A DNA stretch of 64,000 nt from Phocaeicola massiliensis B84634 = Timone 84634 = DSM 17679 = JCM 13223 (GCF_000382445.1 NZ_KB905472.1:2007697-2071696), one strand, 5' to 3'. Counted from the first letter of the stretch, positions 42,331-51,430 are shown. Notes: a model not told the origin generated them from the letters alone. Translations and numbers: made by a program.

Positions 42331-43815
42331 ATGTCTTTGAAATCTGTTTTTTTATTGGCTTTTTCAATAAATGCATTTACTTGTTTGTCTGCACAGGAAC
42401 AGAAAGCATCTACTCCGTTTTCTTATCGGGTGGAAACTTCTGTCTCGGTTGCCGACGGAAGGTACGCTCCGTTGTGGTTCACCGCCAATCGTTACGGACT
42501 GTCTTCGCAAGAGCCCAAAAGTGCTTACCTGCGTGCCGGTGTGCAATGGCAGAAGGAATGGCAACACGGATGGAGGGTGCAGGCGGGTGCAGACCTGGCA
42601 GGAGGAAAGAATCTGACTGCGGATTTCTTTGTGCAACAGGCTTATATGGATGTTGCATGGAAGGCGATAAAGATGAGCATCGGGAGTAAGGAGAGAAACG
42701 GATTCCCGTTGGAAAAGGATGTGAGGCTGAGCAGCGGCATGATGGTGGAAGGTGCGAATGCAAGGCCTATTCCGCAGGTGAGGGTGGGATTGCCGGAGTA
42801 TCTGACGGTGCCGTTTACAGGTAATTGGCTGGCACTGAAAGGGCATATCGCTTACGGACTGTGCACGGATGGCAATTGGCAGGAAGAGTTTGCCGGAGCG
42901 GACGAACCGTTTCTGAAGGATGTGTTGTATCACAGCAAATCACTGATGCTGCGGTTCGGCAACAGAGAAAAGCTGCCTCTGGAGCTGGAAATAGGATTGT
43001 TGGACATTGCACAGTTCGGGGGAAAGAGGTATGTGAAGAATGCGGACGGAAGTATCAAGCTGCTAAAGAAGTATCCGGCCGGTCTGAAGAGTTTCTTCAA
43101 GGCGCTGGTGCCTGCTCAGGAGAGTACGTTGCAGAATGTGGAGGGAAACCATAGCGGAAGCTGGAACGCGGCACTTTCTTATTATGCCGGTGAGTGGAAG
43201 ATAAGGGCTTACATGGAGCATTTCTTCGAGGACCATTCGCAGATGTTCATGGAGTATGGTATGTGGAAAGACGGACAGTTGGGACTGGAAGTGACATTGC
43301 CCCGGAACCGGTGGGTGAACCGGGTGCTGTGGGAAGGTCTCGGTACGAAGGATCAGACGGGACCGATTCTGTATGACGGGATAGCCGGCTCGTTTCCCGA
43401 ATTCCAGATAAGCGGTGGTGACAATTATTTCAATAACGGCCAATATCTGGCATGGCAGCATTGGGGAATGGGTATGGGCAACGGACTGATTCCGGGACCT
43501 GTATATAACGACGACGGAACGATGCTGTTTAAGAGTACCCGTGTAAAAGCGCATCATATAGGCTTCTGCGGAGAACCGGACAGTGAATGGAACTACCGCG
43601 TGCTGGCATCGTATGTGCGGCATTGGGGCACCTATCCGATGCCGCTGGACAAAGTGAGAAAGCAGTTCAGCAGTATGGTGGAAGTAAGTTACTGCCCACG
43701 GAAGTGGACGGGCTGGAGCGCTACTCTTGCCTTTGCCATGGATAGGGGAAATTATTTGGGTAACAGCATGGGGGCCATGTTGACAGTGAGAAAAACAGGA
43801 GGATTCGGAAAATGA
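42331..43815 (+). CDS. Wzi-like capsule assembly outer-membrane protein
   Basis: A 494-residue protein with a signal peptide (residues 1-21, cut near SAQEQ) and many alternating aromatic/glycine strands consistent with a beta-barrel. RYAPLWFTANRYGLSSQEPKSAYLRAG (about residues 34-60) and the GDNYFNNGQYLAWQHWGMGMGNGL-type segment (about 365-390) fit the capsule assembly Wzi family. Wzi anchors capsule at the cell surface. The gene is more GC-rich than the serotype genes upstream. Confidence 0.85.
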   Translation: MSLKSVFLLAFSINAFTCLSAQEQKASTPFSYRVETSVSVADGRYAPLWFTANRYGLSSQEPKSAYLRAGVQWQKEWQHGWRVQAGADLAGGKNLTADFFVQQAYMDVAWKAIKMSIGSKERNGFPLEKDVRLSSGMMVEGANARPIPQVRVGLPEYLTVPFTGNWLALKGHIAYGLCTDGNWQEEFAGADEPFLKDVLYHSKSLMLRFGNREKLPLELEIGLLDIAQFGGKRYVKNADGSIKLLKKYPAGLKSFFKALVPAQESTLQNVEGNHSGSWNAALSYYAGEWKIRAYMEHFFEDHSQMFMEYGMWKDGQLGLEVTLPRNRWVNRVLWEGLGTKDQTGPILYDGIAGSFPEFQISGGDNYFNNGQYLAWQHWGMGMGNGLIPGPVYNDDGTMLFKSTRVKAHHIGFCGEPDSEWNYRVLASYVRHWGTYPMPLDKVRKQFSSMVEVSYCPRKWTGWSATLAFAMDRGNYLGNSMGAMLTVRKTGGFGK

Positions 43816-44270
43816 AAAATACACGCAGATTAAAGTTTTTATCGGGAGTGGCGGTTGTTCTCTTTTTGGGCTTCATCATGGGAGGATGCCAGAAGGAGGC
43901 TATCGACAGTGACATGGAAGGGCACTGGGAATTGCTGGAGTTTACAACGGCAGCCGATGGCAAGGTGCATGTGTGCGAGCGGATTTATTACAGCATCCGG
44001 TTATGGGTGGTGGAGATAGCAGCCAAGCAGAGCGGCACTACGCTCAAACCGGTCATAGGCCGGTTTGAGCATGAGGAGAACGGAAACGTGCGGATGAGAG
44101 ACTTCAAAGGGAGAAAAGGCACAAGCGATGATAAAAAGGATGTCACGGTGGAGGAGCTTCTCCCTTACGGCATCAATGCATTGGATACGGAGTTTGAAGT
44201 GGTGAAAGCCAACGGTAAAGAGTTGATATTGAAATCCGATTATGCCACACTGATGCTGAAAAGGTTTTAG
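43812..44270 (+). CDS. Lipoprotein, lipocalin-like
   Basis: A 152-residue lipoprotein: signal peptide ending GFIMGGC (Cys about residue 27), then MEGHWELLEFTTAADG, the typical opening of lipocalin-like DUF families in Bacteroides, and beta-strand-rich sequence to the end (ELILKSDYATLMLKRF). Its start overlaps the Wzi stop (ATGA), so it is probably co-translated and may work with Wzi at the outer membrane. Function is not known. Confidence 0.75.
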   Translation: MKNTRRLKFLSGVAVVLFLGFIMGGCQKEAIDSDMEGHWELLEFTTAADGKVHVCERIYYSIRLWVVEIAAKQSGTTLKPVIGRFEHEENGNVRMRDFKGRKGTSDDKKDVTVEELLPYGINALDTEFEVVKANGKELILKSDYATLMLKRF

Positions 44271-44551
44271 TATAAACGAATAATTTCATATGTACACTTA
44301 CAATATCAGATAAAGAAATGCCTGAAAATCAATATATAGCACAGTGAATATATGGATTTATTGCCAAAGATGAGAACCACGATAAGGAAAGAATCATTTA
44401 TTTAAGAATCTCATAAAAACTAAGAAATGTCTCGTAAAAATAGGGACTTTTTCAGAGAAAAGCTGGAATTTTCAGGAGACATCTCTTTCTGTTTATAGAC
44501 ATCGCAAGAGGGGGTTAACCGAATACTTACTATTTAACAGAGAATATTCAA

Positions 44552-45907
44552 TTAAAAGTTCATCAAATCATTCAACGCTTCACTCATACTGGGGTGTGTA
44601 AAGACGAAATCGCGAAGGAATGTATAAGGCTGATCGGTCTTCATTGCCATGGCCACACTGTTGATTACCTCGCCGGATTCAGGGCCAAACAGAGTGCATC
44701 CCACAATCTGATCGGTATCTACATCTACCACCACCTTAAACAGGCCGACTGTATTTCCCAAAGTCCGTGCACGAGGAATAGCCGCTACAGGAAGTTTGTT
44801 GACTTTAATATTCAACCCCTTCCGCACGGCTTCCTCTTCACTCAATCCGATACGCGACAAAGGAGGGTCAATAAAGACAGAATAGCTCACCGGTTCACGG
44901 TCGTTCAGATTCCGTCCGCCATTGCCGAATAAATCTTCACGGATAATACGGTAATCGTCCAATGAGATATAAGTGAACTGCAAACCGCCCTTCACATCCC
45001 CTATCGCACGTATATTGGGATTGGTTGTCCTTAAATGCCCGTCTACAATGATAGCGCCACGCTCGTTTACCTTCACTCCAGCCACCTGTAAATTCAATCC
45101 GGCCGTATTCGGTTTTCTCCCTGTCGCCAACAATACGGCGTCAGCCTCCAATGAATGCAGTTCACTGCTAACCGCATCCCGATAGACTACTTTCCCTTCA
45201 CGGATTGATTGCACTTTGGCATTCAGACAGAATACGATGCCTTTCTTTTCCAAAGTTTCCTTCACAGCGGATGCGATATCCCTGTCTTCTCTGGAGATTA
45301 ACTCGGAATTGCCTTCCAGCACCACTACCTGCGAACCGAACGAAGCAAACATACTCGCAAACTCCAGACCGATATAACCGCCACCCACAATAATCAGCTT
45401 TTCGGGCAAATCCTTCAGTTCCATAATGGAAGTACTGGTATATACCAACGGATTATCCTTCACTCCATCGATAGGCGGAATAATAGTCTCCGCACCTGTA
45501 TTGATATAAATCCGGGGAGCCTGCAATTGCAAGATCTCATCATGCATCACCACTTCCACCACATCTGTGCTTACAAAAGAACCAATACCTGTATAAACCG
45601 TAATATGGGGATTGTCTGCCAGATTATGATAATTTTTCTGACGCAAAAAAGAGGTTACCTCTTCTTTTTCAGCGATAGCCTGAGCATAATAGGCTTTCTT
45701 TTCTTCCCACGACGCCTTTACCGGAGCCAGCTTTGCCTGATGAACCAATGTTTTTGTAGGAATGCATCCAATATTGATGCAGGTACCTCCATACATCTCA
45801 TCGGAACGCTCAATAACAGCCACCTTTTCATTTCTTTTGGCCAACTCAGCAGCCAGTGTTTTACCGCCTTTGCCAAAGCCTATTATTATTGCATCATACT
45901 GCTTCAT
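44552..45907 (-). CDS. RclA-like FAD/NAD(P) disulfide reductase (probable hypothiocyanous acid reductase)
   Basis: A 451-residue flavoprotein disulfide reductase. The FAD GxGxxG-like motif is IIIGFGKGG (7-15). The redox pair is in GGTCINIGCIPTK with Cys43 and Cys48, the same numbers as E. coli RclA. The NAD(P) motif is IVGGGYIGLEFA (about 172), the second FAD motif VRAIGDVKGG (about 300), and the C-terminal HP...E is in FVFTHPSMSEALNDL. RclA reduces hypothiocyanous acid and protects from reactive chlorine. It lies 25 bases downstream of a DUF417 (RclC-like) gene. A MerA- or Lpd-like role is less likely because neither mer nor lipoyl-enzyme genes are nearby. Confidence 0.88.
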   Translation of the reverse strand: MKQYDAIIIGFGKGGKTLAAELAKRNEKVAVIERSDEMYGGTCINIGCIPTKTLVHQAKLAPVKASWEEKKAYYAQAIAEKEEVTSFLRQKNYHNLADNPHITVYTGIGSFVSTDVVEVVMHDEILQLQAPRIYINTGAETIIPPIDGVKDNPLVYTSTSIMELKDLPEKLIIVGGGYIGLEFASMFASFGSQVVVLEGNSELISREDRDIASAVKETLEKKGIVFCLNAKVQSIREGKVVYRDAVSSELHSLEADAVLLATGRKPNTAGLNLQVAGVKVNERGAIIVDGHLRTTNPNIRAIGDVKGGLQFTYISLDDYRIIREDLFGNGGRNLNDREPVSYSVFIDPPLSRIGLSEEEAVRKGLNIKVNKLPVAAIPRARTLGNTVGLFKVVVDVDTDQIVGCTLFGPESGEVINSVAMAMKTDQPYTFLRDFVFTHPSMSEALNDLMNF

Positions 45908-45932
45908 AATCTTACTTGTTTTTAGTGGGGGA

Positions 45933-46526
45933 TTATCCTTTATTTTGTTGTTTTAATATTGACCGGGCCGAATCCGAGAGTACCACCAATGCACCTGCCA
46001 GGATAGCCACATCTTTAATAACCAAACGACCGGCACCTGTCAGCAAGGGAAAACCATGTTCACCGCTTCCCAAATCGGGAACCCATACTTCGGGAGTCGT
46101 TACCAGAAAGGACAACGTTCCCAATGTCATTATAATAGCCAAACCTGCACCTATCAAACCGATTTTCGGAGAGAAAATACCCAAGAAGGTAAGAATGCCA
46201 ATGGTCATAATCAAAATGCCCAATCCATGAGAAAAGCCATAGGTGTTATTCTCTTCATGCCACTGATGCTTGGCCTCATCAAACTCACCTTCTTTTAATT
46301 TATACTCTTTATATTCGGGAGCACTCTTAGTATAAAAGAAACTCATAAAAGGACTGTTGGCAACGAAAGGCACAATACCCTCGGCCTCATAGTTCCAGAA
46401 TTTCAAACCACCAATCCACACGAATATCACCAGAATTGCCACGCGAATCAGGTTAATACCTAACTTTTGAGTGGAAGCTGCAATTGTCAGAAATGCAGTA
46501 AACAGGGAATTTAATCTTGCCATCAT
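45933..46526 (-). CDS. DUF417 (RclC/YkgB-like) inner-membrane protein
   Basis: A 197-residue membrane protein with about four hydrophobic segments. IRVAILVIFVWIGGLKFWNYEAEGIVPFVANSPFMSFFY (about 24-65) is the DUF417 signature, followed by a charged insertion (about 66-95) and GLGILIMTIGILTFLGIFSP. E. coli rclC is a DUF417 gene co-transcribed with rclA. A promoter (TTTC at 46587-46590, 19 bases, GACCTTTG at 46560-46567 on the minus strand) and a shared operator lie immediately upstream. Confidence 0.9.
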   Translation of the reverse strand: MMARLNSLFTAFLTIAASTQKLGINLIRVAILVIFVWIGGLKFWNYEAEGIVPFVANSPFMSFFYTKSAPEYKEYKLKEGEFDEAKHQWHEENNTYGFSHGLGILIMTIGILTFLGIFSPKIGLIGAGLAIIMTLGTLSFLVTTPEVWVPDLGSGEHGFPLLTGAGRLVIKDVAILAGALVVLSDSARSILKQQNKG

Positions 46527-46559
46527 TTGCTTTAATTTTTAAGGGTTTAACTTACATTG

Positions 46560-46590
46560 CAAAGGTCGGCAGATTTTCCTCCCTGTGAAA
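46560..46590 (-). promoter_or_regulatory. Promoter of the DUF417-RclA-like operon
   Basis: On the minus strand TTTC (46587-46590) and GACCTTTG (46560-46567, one mismatch to the -7 consensus) are separated by 19 bases. Weak boxes with an abutting operator suit an activated promoter. Confidence 0.55.
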
Positions 46591-46592
46591 TG

Positions 46593-46617
46593 GCAATTAT
46601 ACCGTTTTAGTTTGCCA
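46593..46617 (-). promoter_or_regulatory. Probable AraC-regulator operator, copy 1
   Basis: Twenty-five bases, matching the site at 48099-48123 at 20 of 25 positions; on the plus strand the shared pattern is GCAATT, two bases, ACCGT, then T and AGTT with one variable base around each, and GCCA. It begins 26 bases beyond the -7 box, exactly as in the other copy, and overlaps the end of the AraC-type gene. Confidence 0.65.
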
Positions 46618-47455
46618 TTATTCCTTCTTTCTCTTTTTTCCGGTATTCAGAAATACTTTCCTTTGCCATTTTTCGAAAGAAACGGCTGAAAGCAGCCAAG
46701 TCTTCAAAGCCTAATATCTCACCTATTTCTTTCGCACTCTTATTGGTGTAAAGCAACAAACGCTTGGCTTCGGCTTCTATCCTCTCATGTATGATACGCA
46801 ACGGAGAAGGCAACCCATAGGCGGCAAACAGATTGGACAAGGTTTTGGGAGAGCGGTAGAGCATTTCGGCATAGTCCTGCACTTGTTTCTTTTCTTTATA
46901 ATGATTGTCTACCAACACATAATACCGACGGATAATGTCAAAGCTCTTTTCTTTATCTTGTCCCACGTCTAATTTTTCACGGGCAATGCGGGTATAAGTG
47001 ATTATAAAACGTTTCAGAATAATGCGGAGCATCTCTTCCTGCAAATTGTCTTTTATGCCGAATTCACCTGCAAATATATCAATGATGCTTTTCAATTGTT
47101 CCGACTGGGCCGCAGAGAGCTGCAAACGCATGATGTGGGACGAACCATGAAACAGGAAACCATTACATGACACTTCTTTGTCATGTCCGTAAATGCAATA
47201 AAAATTGCTGTTGAACAAGAAAGTGAGGTACTCACCTTCCACTCTTTTTACCTCAACATGATGCAAAGGAGTCAGCGATATTATTTCATCTTTTTCAAGG
47301 TGCATTACCACATGGTCTACTTCTATATCCAGCGTGCCACTTTGTACCCATACGAATTTATACAAGCTTTTATCACGCCGGAGAGCAGCATCCTCATGAT
47401 AATGATACGTCATCGCTATATTGCCATTGAGCGGTGTATTAAAACGATATTCCAT
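46607..47455 (-). CDS. AraC family transcriptional regulator (RclR-like position)
   Basis: A 282-residue regulator. The N-terminal cupin-like sensor domain (residues about 1-150) contains the only two cysteines of the protein, C87 and C97. The C-terminal AraC HTH pair is at about 185-275 (VQDYAEMLYRSPKTLSNLF and AKEIGEILGFEDLAAFSRFFRK). It lies directly upstream of the DUF417-RclA operon on the same strand, the neighbourhood of RclR in E. coli, whose activation depends on cysteine oxidation. Regulation of the adjacent promoters is inferred from the two shared sites. Confidence 0.88.
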   Translation of the reverse strand: MEYRFNTPLNGNIAMTYHYHEDAALRRDKSLYKFVWVQSGTLDIEVDHVVMHLEKDEIISLTPLHHVEVKRVEGEYLTFLFNSNFYCIYGHDKEVSCNGFLFHGSSHIMRLQLSAAQSEQLKSIIDIFAGEFGIKDNLQEEMLRIILKRFIITYTRIAREKLDVGQDKEKSFDIIRRYYVLVDNHYKEKKQVQDYAEMLYRSPKTLSNLFAAYGLPSPLRIIHERIEAEAKRLLLYTNKSAKEIGEILGFEDLAAFSRFFRKMAKESISEYRKKEKEGIMAN

Positions 47456-47502
47456 AATTCATAGTTTATTGTCGGTATAAATATACGCATACTTATTTAA
47501 AT

Positions 47503-47541
47503 AAAAAAGAAGACAGGGCAAAAGATTTATGCCCTATCTTC
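47503..47541 (-). terminator. Terminator after the thioredoxin gene
   Basis: On the minus strand GAAGATAGGGC (47531-47541) pairs with GCCCTGTCTTC (47509-47519), followed by a run of T (47503-47508). It separates the thioredoxin transcript from the AraC-type gene. Confidence 0.75.
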
Positions 47542-47562
47542 TCCACTTGTTTACGAGAACAT

Positions 47563-48033
47563 TTATTTAGAGTTTAATAAAGTGTCGTCAATCATCTTTT
47601 TCAGTTCAGGTTTCGGTAATGCTCCCTGTGTTACAGTCGGTTTTCCACTCTGAGGAATCCATAACAAAGTCGGTATGCTTCGTATGCCGAATGCACCGGC
47701 CAATTCTTCTTCCTTGTCTACATCTATCTTATAAATATAAACCTTTCCGGCATATTCTTTTGCCAACTCTTCCAATACGGGTGCCAATGCCTTGCAAGGG
47801 CCGCACCATGTAGCATAGAAATCAACAATAGCCGGTTTGTCACCTTCATATTTCCAGTCATTGGGATTGGCTTCATAGTTATATACCTTCTTCAAGAACT
47901 CTGCTTTGGTTAAATGAACAATTTCCATATTTTCTCCTTTCATGTTTTGGTTTTTACTTTCTTTATTGCCTGCACAAGCGGTTACTGTGAATAACAAGCC
48001 AAGGGCGGTAATGGTTGATTTTATTAATTTCAT
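47563..48033 (-). CDS. Periplasmic lipoprotein thioredoxin
   Basis: A 156-residue thioredoxin-fold protein: lipoprotein signal ending TVTAC (Cys20), a linker, then the active site FYATWCGPCKALAPVLEELA (about residues 72-91) and the cis-Pro loop RSIPTLLW. A lipid anchor places it in the periplasm, where it would reduce protein disulfides or sulfenic acids. Its promoter carries the same operator as the DUF417-RclA operon, so it probably belongs to the same oxidant response. A Lys-rich helix (about 40-60) precedes the domain. Confidence 0.93.
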   Translation of the reverse strand: MKLIKSTITALGLLFTVTACAGNKESKNQNMKGENMEIVHLTKAEFLKKVYNYEANPNDWKYEGDKPAIVDFYATWCGPCKALAPVLEELAKEYAGKVYIYKIDVDKEEELAGAFGIRSIPTLLWIPQSGKPTVTQGALPKPELKKMIDDTLLNSK

Positions 48034-48065
48034 ATTTATCTGTTTTTTATCTTTTTCTGATATTG

Positions 48066-48073
48066 CAAAGTTA
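48066..48073 (-). promoter_or_regulatory. -7 box of the thioredoxin promoter
   Basis: TAACTTTG on the minus strand matches TAnnTTTG; no good -33 box is present at the expected distance, where the shared operator starts instead. This fits an activator-dependent promoter. Confidence 0.55.
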
Positions 48074-48098
48074 ATCGCTTTTCATCGCCTGAAAAATA

Positions 48099-48123
48099 GC
48101 AATTTCACCGTATAAGTTAGCCA
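48099..48123 (-). promoter_or_regulatory. Probable AraC-regulator operator, copy 2
   Basis: Second copy of the 25-base site described at 46593-46617, again starting 26 bases beyond the -7 box. It lies in the divergent region between the thioredoxin gene and the hybrid kinase gene. Confidence 0.65.
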
Positions 48124-48290
48124 AACTTCCCATTCTGCTCAAAATATCATAAAAAATCTTCTTCTGTGAGAACTTACTCGTGAAATTAATATTTGTTAAT
48201 AAGGGAGTTTTTATACATAACTGTCTGATATTGTTTTACTTTTGTAAGAAGTCTGATAAAGAGTATAACATAAAGAGTCTATTTTCTGCT

Positions 48291-51200
48291 ATGAATAATA
48301 AACACACAGCCACATCAAGGCAATTCTTTCAAACACTGACAATCTGCATTTGTCTGCTTTTTGCCGGTACATATTCTGCCAAAGCCTCTGACAGGGATCA
48401 TAGGCAATATGATTATGTACTCATCTTAAACAGTTATAACGAATCCGCCCCCTGGAGTAACAGTATCACCTCTCCTATCATGCATAAAATATCCGAACTA
48501 AAAGATATTGATGCATACATTGAGCACCTAAATCTTTTTATGGTAAACGATTCTGTTATGGTAGACAGGTTTCCACAAATGCTTTTAAACAAGTATGGCA
48601 AAACTCCTCCCAAGCTGTTGGTCCTGCTGGGAAGTATGAGTATGATTTTCAGAGAAGAGATAAAGGAAATGTGGGGAGACGTGTCTATTTTAGTATGCGA
48701 TTCCGACCCATACATATATACAGAAGAATATTACAGAAAACAAGATGTGACAACTCCTGAAAATAAAATTCATGTAGACAGTTTGAGAGATGATTACAAT
48801 ATCACCTTCATGCATACTCCGGCCTATCTGAAAGAAAGCGTAAAACTAATGACGCGCATGATTCCCAATATGAAAAAACTTATTTTTTTGGGAGACGGCA
48901 TTTATCCTAACCCTGAATACAACAAGCAGTTAAAGAATATTATAGCCCGGGATTTTCCATATCTCCAATATCAATTTATCTCCTCTTATAATTATACGCT
49001 ACCCGAATTGTATAATGCCTTAAGAAATGCCGACAAAGAAACCGGAGTTTTAGTATCCACATGGTTTGCGGAAACCTTAACCTCACAACAAATGTTGATA
49101 AACGCATACCGAAGCCTTTCCAGCATTTCTTCTCCCCTGTTCTCTATCCGCTATGCCGGTATGGACGACGGAGGCATGGTGGGCGGATATATGTATAATG
49201 AAAAGATATTTATCAATGAACTGCTCCGGAATGTCTCACAAATACTTAATGGAAAGCCGGCAAGGGAAATTCCTTTCTTTGTTCCTGCAGATGCTCATCC
49301 CACATTTAATTATACGACGCTGGTCAATAAAGGACTCAACCCTAAATTATGCCCTCAAAACAGCATATTTTATGATAAGCCGGAAAATTTCCTGAAGAAA
49401 TATATATGGGTTATCACAGGAATATTCATCACACTTTTGCTGATAGCCCTTATCCAACAAAAACGCATACAAATGTTGAAAGAACTAAGAAGGGTTCAAA
49501 AGCAAGAATTCGAAAACCAAATCAAATATACAAACCTTATCGACAATATGCCTATTCTCTATATGAAAGAGAAAGTGATTAGAAATGAAAACGGGAATAT
49601 TGTTGAAACAATTTTTTGTGACGTTAACCGTTTCTTTGAAACTTGTTTCAGGAAAAAAGAAAATATAATCGGGAAAAAGGGTTCCGAGCTATTTCCTGAA
49701 TCCATGACAGAATTTACCCATTTTATGGAAACAGCTTTAAGAGAAAAGCGCTCCATCACATTCCCTTATTACTTTAAAGACGTAGACACTTTCTATGATA
49801 TCGTGCTCAGCCCGTCTTTAGAAGAAGACACGATTGACATGTTCTGTCTTGACAGCACGGAGTTGCATAATGCACAACAAATGCTGAGTTCGACTAACCA
49901 TAAATTATCTTTGGCACTGGAAATAGCCAATATCATACCCTGGAAATGGAATCTTAAAGAACACTCCATTCTATGCGACATCAATCGTCCAATCATTATG
50001 ACTGCCATGCCGGGAGAAATCAAGGAAGAACAGTTGAGTGTATCGGATGAACAATACTTCTCTAAAATAATCAAAGAAGACCGTCCAAGGGTTATGCAGG
50101 CTTTTCACGATCTAATAGAAGGAAAAATCAATAAAGTCAAAGAAGAATACCGTGTACTGAACAAAGGAAAGAACGGAAGAAAAATTGATTGGGTGGAAGC
50201 ACAGGCTACAATAGAGACAAGAGACGAGCAGAACAGGCCACTCACCCTGGTCGGCTCATCCTTAGTTATTACAGACAGGAAAAGGATGGAAGAGGAACTG
50301 ATGTCGGCTAAAGACCGGGCAGAAGAATCCAACCGACTCAAATCTGCTTTCCTGGCCAATATGAGCCATGAAATCCGTACTCCTCTGAATGCCATTATCG
50401 GATTCTCCAATATTCTTGCCTCAACGGAAGAGGAACAGGAAAAACAGGAATATATCAATATTATTGAGAGTAATAATACACTGTTATTACAGCTTATCAG
50501 TGATATATTAGATTTATCCAAAATTGAAGCCGGAACTTTGGAGTTCAGTTACTCAAATATAGACCTCAATGATATGATAAAGGAAGTGGAGAACATCACC
50601 AAATGCCGGATGGAAGGAAGTGGGGTACAGCTCATTGCGGAAACTCCCCTCTCCTCATGTTTCATCCGTACGGAAAAAAACCGGCTCATGCAGGTTATCA
50701 ATAACTTCCTCACAAACGCCATCAAGTTTACTCAAAAAGGAAGCATCACATTCGGATACGAGATACGCGATAAAATGCTATACTTCCATGTCACAGATAC
50801 GGGATGCGGCATTCCTGCCAATAAAAAAGATTCTATATTCGGACGCTTCGTCAAATTGAACTCTTTTGCACAAGGCACAGGACTGGGGCTTTCCATCTGC
50901 CGGACAATCATAGAGCACATGAATGGAACGATAGGAGTGGAATCCGAGGAAGGGAAGGGTTCTACATTCTGGTTTACCATTCCTTATCAACCGGCCCGAT
51001 TGAGCGAAAAAAAGGCTGAAGAATTCCAACCGATTACCGTTCAAAAAGACAAACTGACTATTTTGATAGCCGAAGATAACGAAAGTAACTATCGGTTGTT
51101 CCAGTCTATCCTACGGAAAGAATATTCTCTTATTCATGCCTGGGACGGTCAGGAAGCAATAGAAAAGTTTAAGGAACACCGGCCCCAAATCATCTTAATG

Positions 51201-51422
51201 GATATCAATATGCCGAGAATGGACGGTTACGAAGCAACAAAAGAAATAAGAAAGTTATCTGCTGATGTGCCTATCATTGCCATAACCGCTTTTGCTTATG
51301 CATCGGACGAACAAAGAGTACTGGAAAACGGGTTCGACGGATATATGTCCAAACCTATCAATGCACCGCTGCTAAAACAACAAATAGCATCCATCCTGCA
51401 AAAGAGAATCATATTCTTATAA
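48291..51422 (+). CDS. Hybrid sensor histidine kinase with ABC-substrate-binding-like sensor and receiver domain
   Basis: A 1043-residue protein from the ATG at 48291; a start at 48180 would precede the predicted promoter (TACTTTTG, 48237-48244). In order: signal peptide (1-32), periplasmic sensor resembling ABC_sub_bind proteins (about 40-360, starting YDYVLILNSYNESAPW), membrane helix (about 375-395), two PAS-like regions (about 420-690), HisKA ([21 protein letters not shown]), HATPase ([28 protein letters not shown]) and a C-terminal receiver (LIAEDNESNY; phospho-acceptor Asp in ILMDINMPRMDG). It has no separate output domain. Ligand unknown. It is divergent from the thioredoxin gene. Confidence 0.93.
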   Translation: MNNKHTATSRQFFQTLTICICLLFAGTYSAKASDRDHRQYDYVLILNSYNESAPWSNSITSPIMHKISELKDIDAYIEHLNLFMVNDSVMVDRFPQMLLNKYGKTPPKLLVLLGSMSMIFREEIKEMWGDVSILVCDSDPYIYTEEYYRKQDVTTPENKIHVDSLRDDYNITFMHTPAYLKESVKLMTRMIPNMKKLIFLGDGIYPNPEYNKQLKNIIARDFPYLQYQFISSYNYTLPELYNALRNADKETGVLVSTWFAETLTSQQMLINAYRSLSSISSPLFSIRYAGMDDGGMVGGYMYNEKIFINELLRNVSQILNGKPAREIPFFVPADAHPTFNYTTLVNKGLNPKLCPQNSIFYDKPENFLKKYIWVITGIFITLLLIALIQQKRIQMLKELRRVQKQEFENQIKYTNLIDNMPILYMKEKVIRNENGNIVETIFCDVNRFFETCFRKKENIIGKKGSELFPESMTEFTHFMETALREKRSITFPYYFKDVDTFYDIVLSPSLEEDTIDMFCLDSTELHNAQQMLSSTNHKLSLALEIANIIPWKWNLKEHSILCDINRPIIMTAMPGEIKEEQLSVSDEQYFSKIIKEDRPRVMQAFHDLIEGKINKVKEEYRVLNKGKNGRKIDWVEAQATIETRDEQNRPLTLVGSSLVITDRKRMEEELMSAKDRAEESNRLKSAFLANMSHEIRTPLNAIIGFSNILASTEEEQEKQEYINIIESNNTLLLQLISDILDLSKIEAGTLEFSYSNIDLNDMIKEVENITKCRMEGSGVQLIAETPLSSCFIRTEKNRLMQVINNFLTNAIKFTQKGSITFGYEIRDKMLYFHVTDTGCGIPANKKDSIFGRFVKLNSFAQGTGLGLSICRTIIEHMNGTIGVESEEGKGSTFWFTIPYQPARLSEKKAEEFQPITVQKDKLTILIAEDNESNYRLFQSILRKEYSLIHAWDGQEAIEKFKEHRPQIILMDINMPRMDGYEATKEIRKLSADVPIIAITAFAYASDEQRVLENGFDGYMSKPINAPLLKQQIASILQKRIIFL

Positions 51423-51430
51423 CCGATTCT

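Noticed and set aside
44552..45907. Mercuric reductase or dihydrolipoamide dehydrogenase
   Set aside because: No N-terminal heavy-metal domain, no C-terminal Cys pair, no mer or lipoyl-complex genes nearby; the DUF417 and AraC neighbours fit RclA better.
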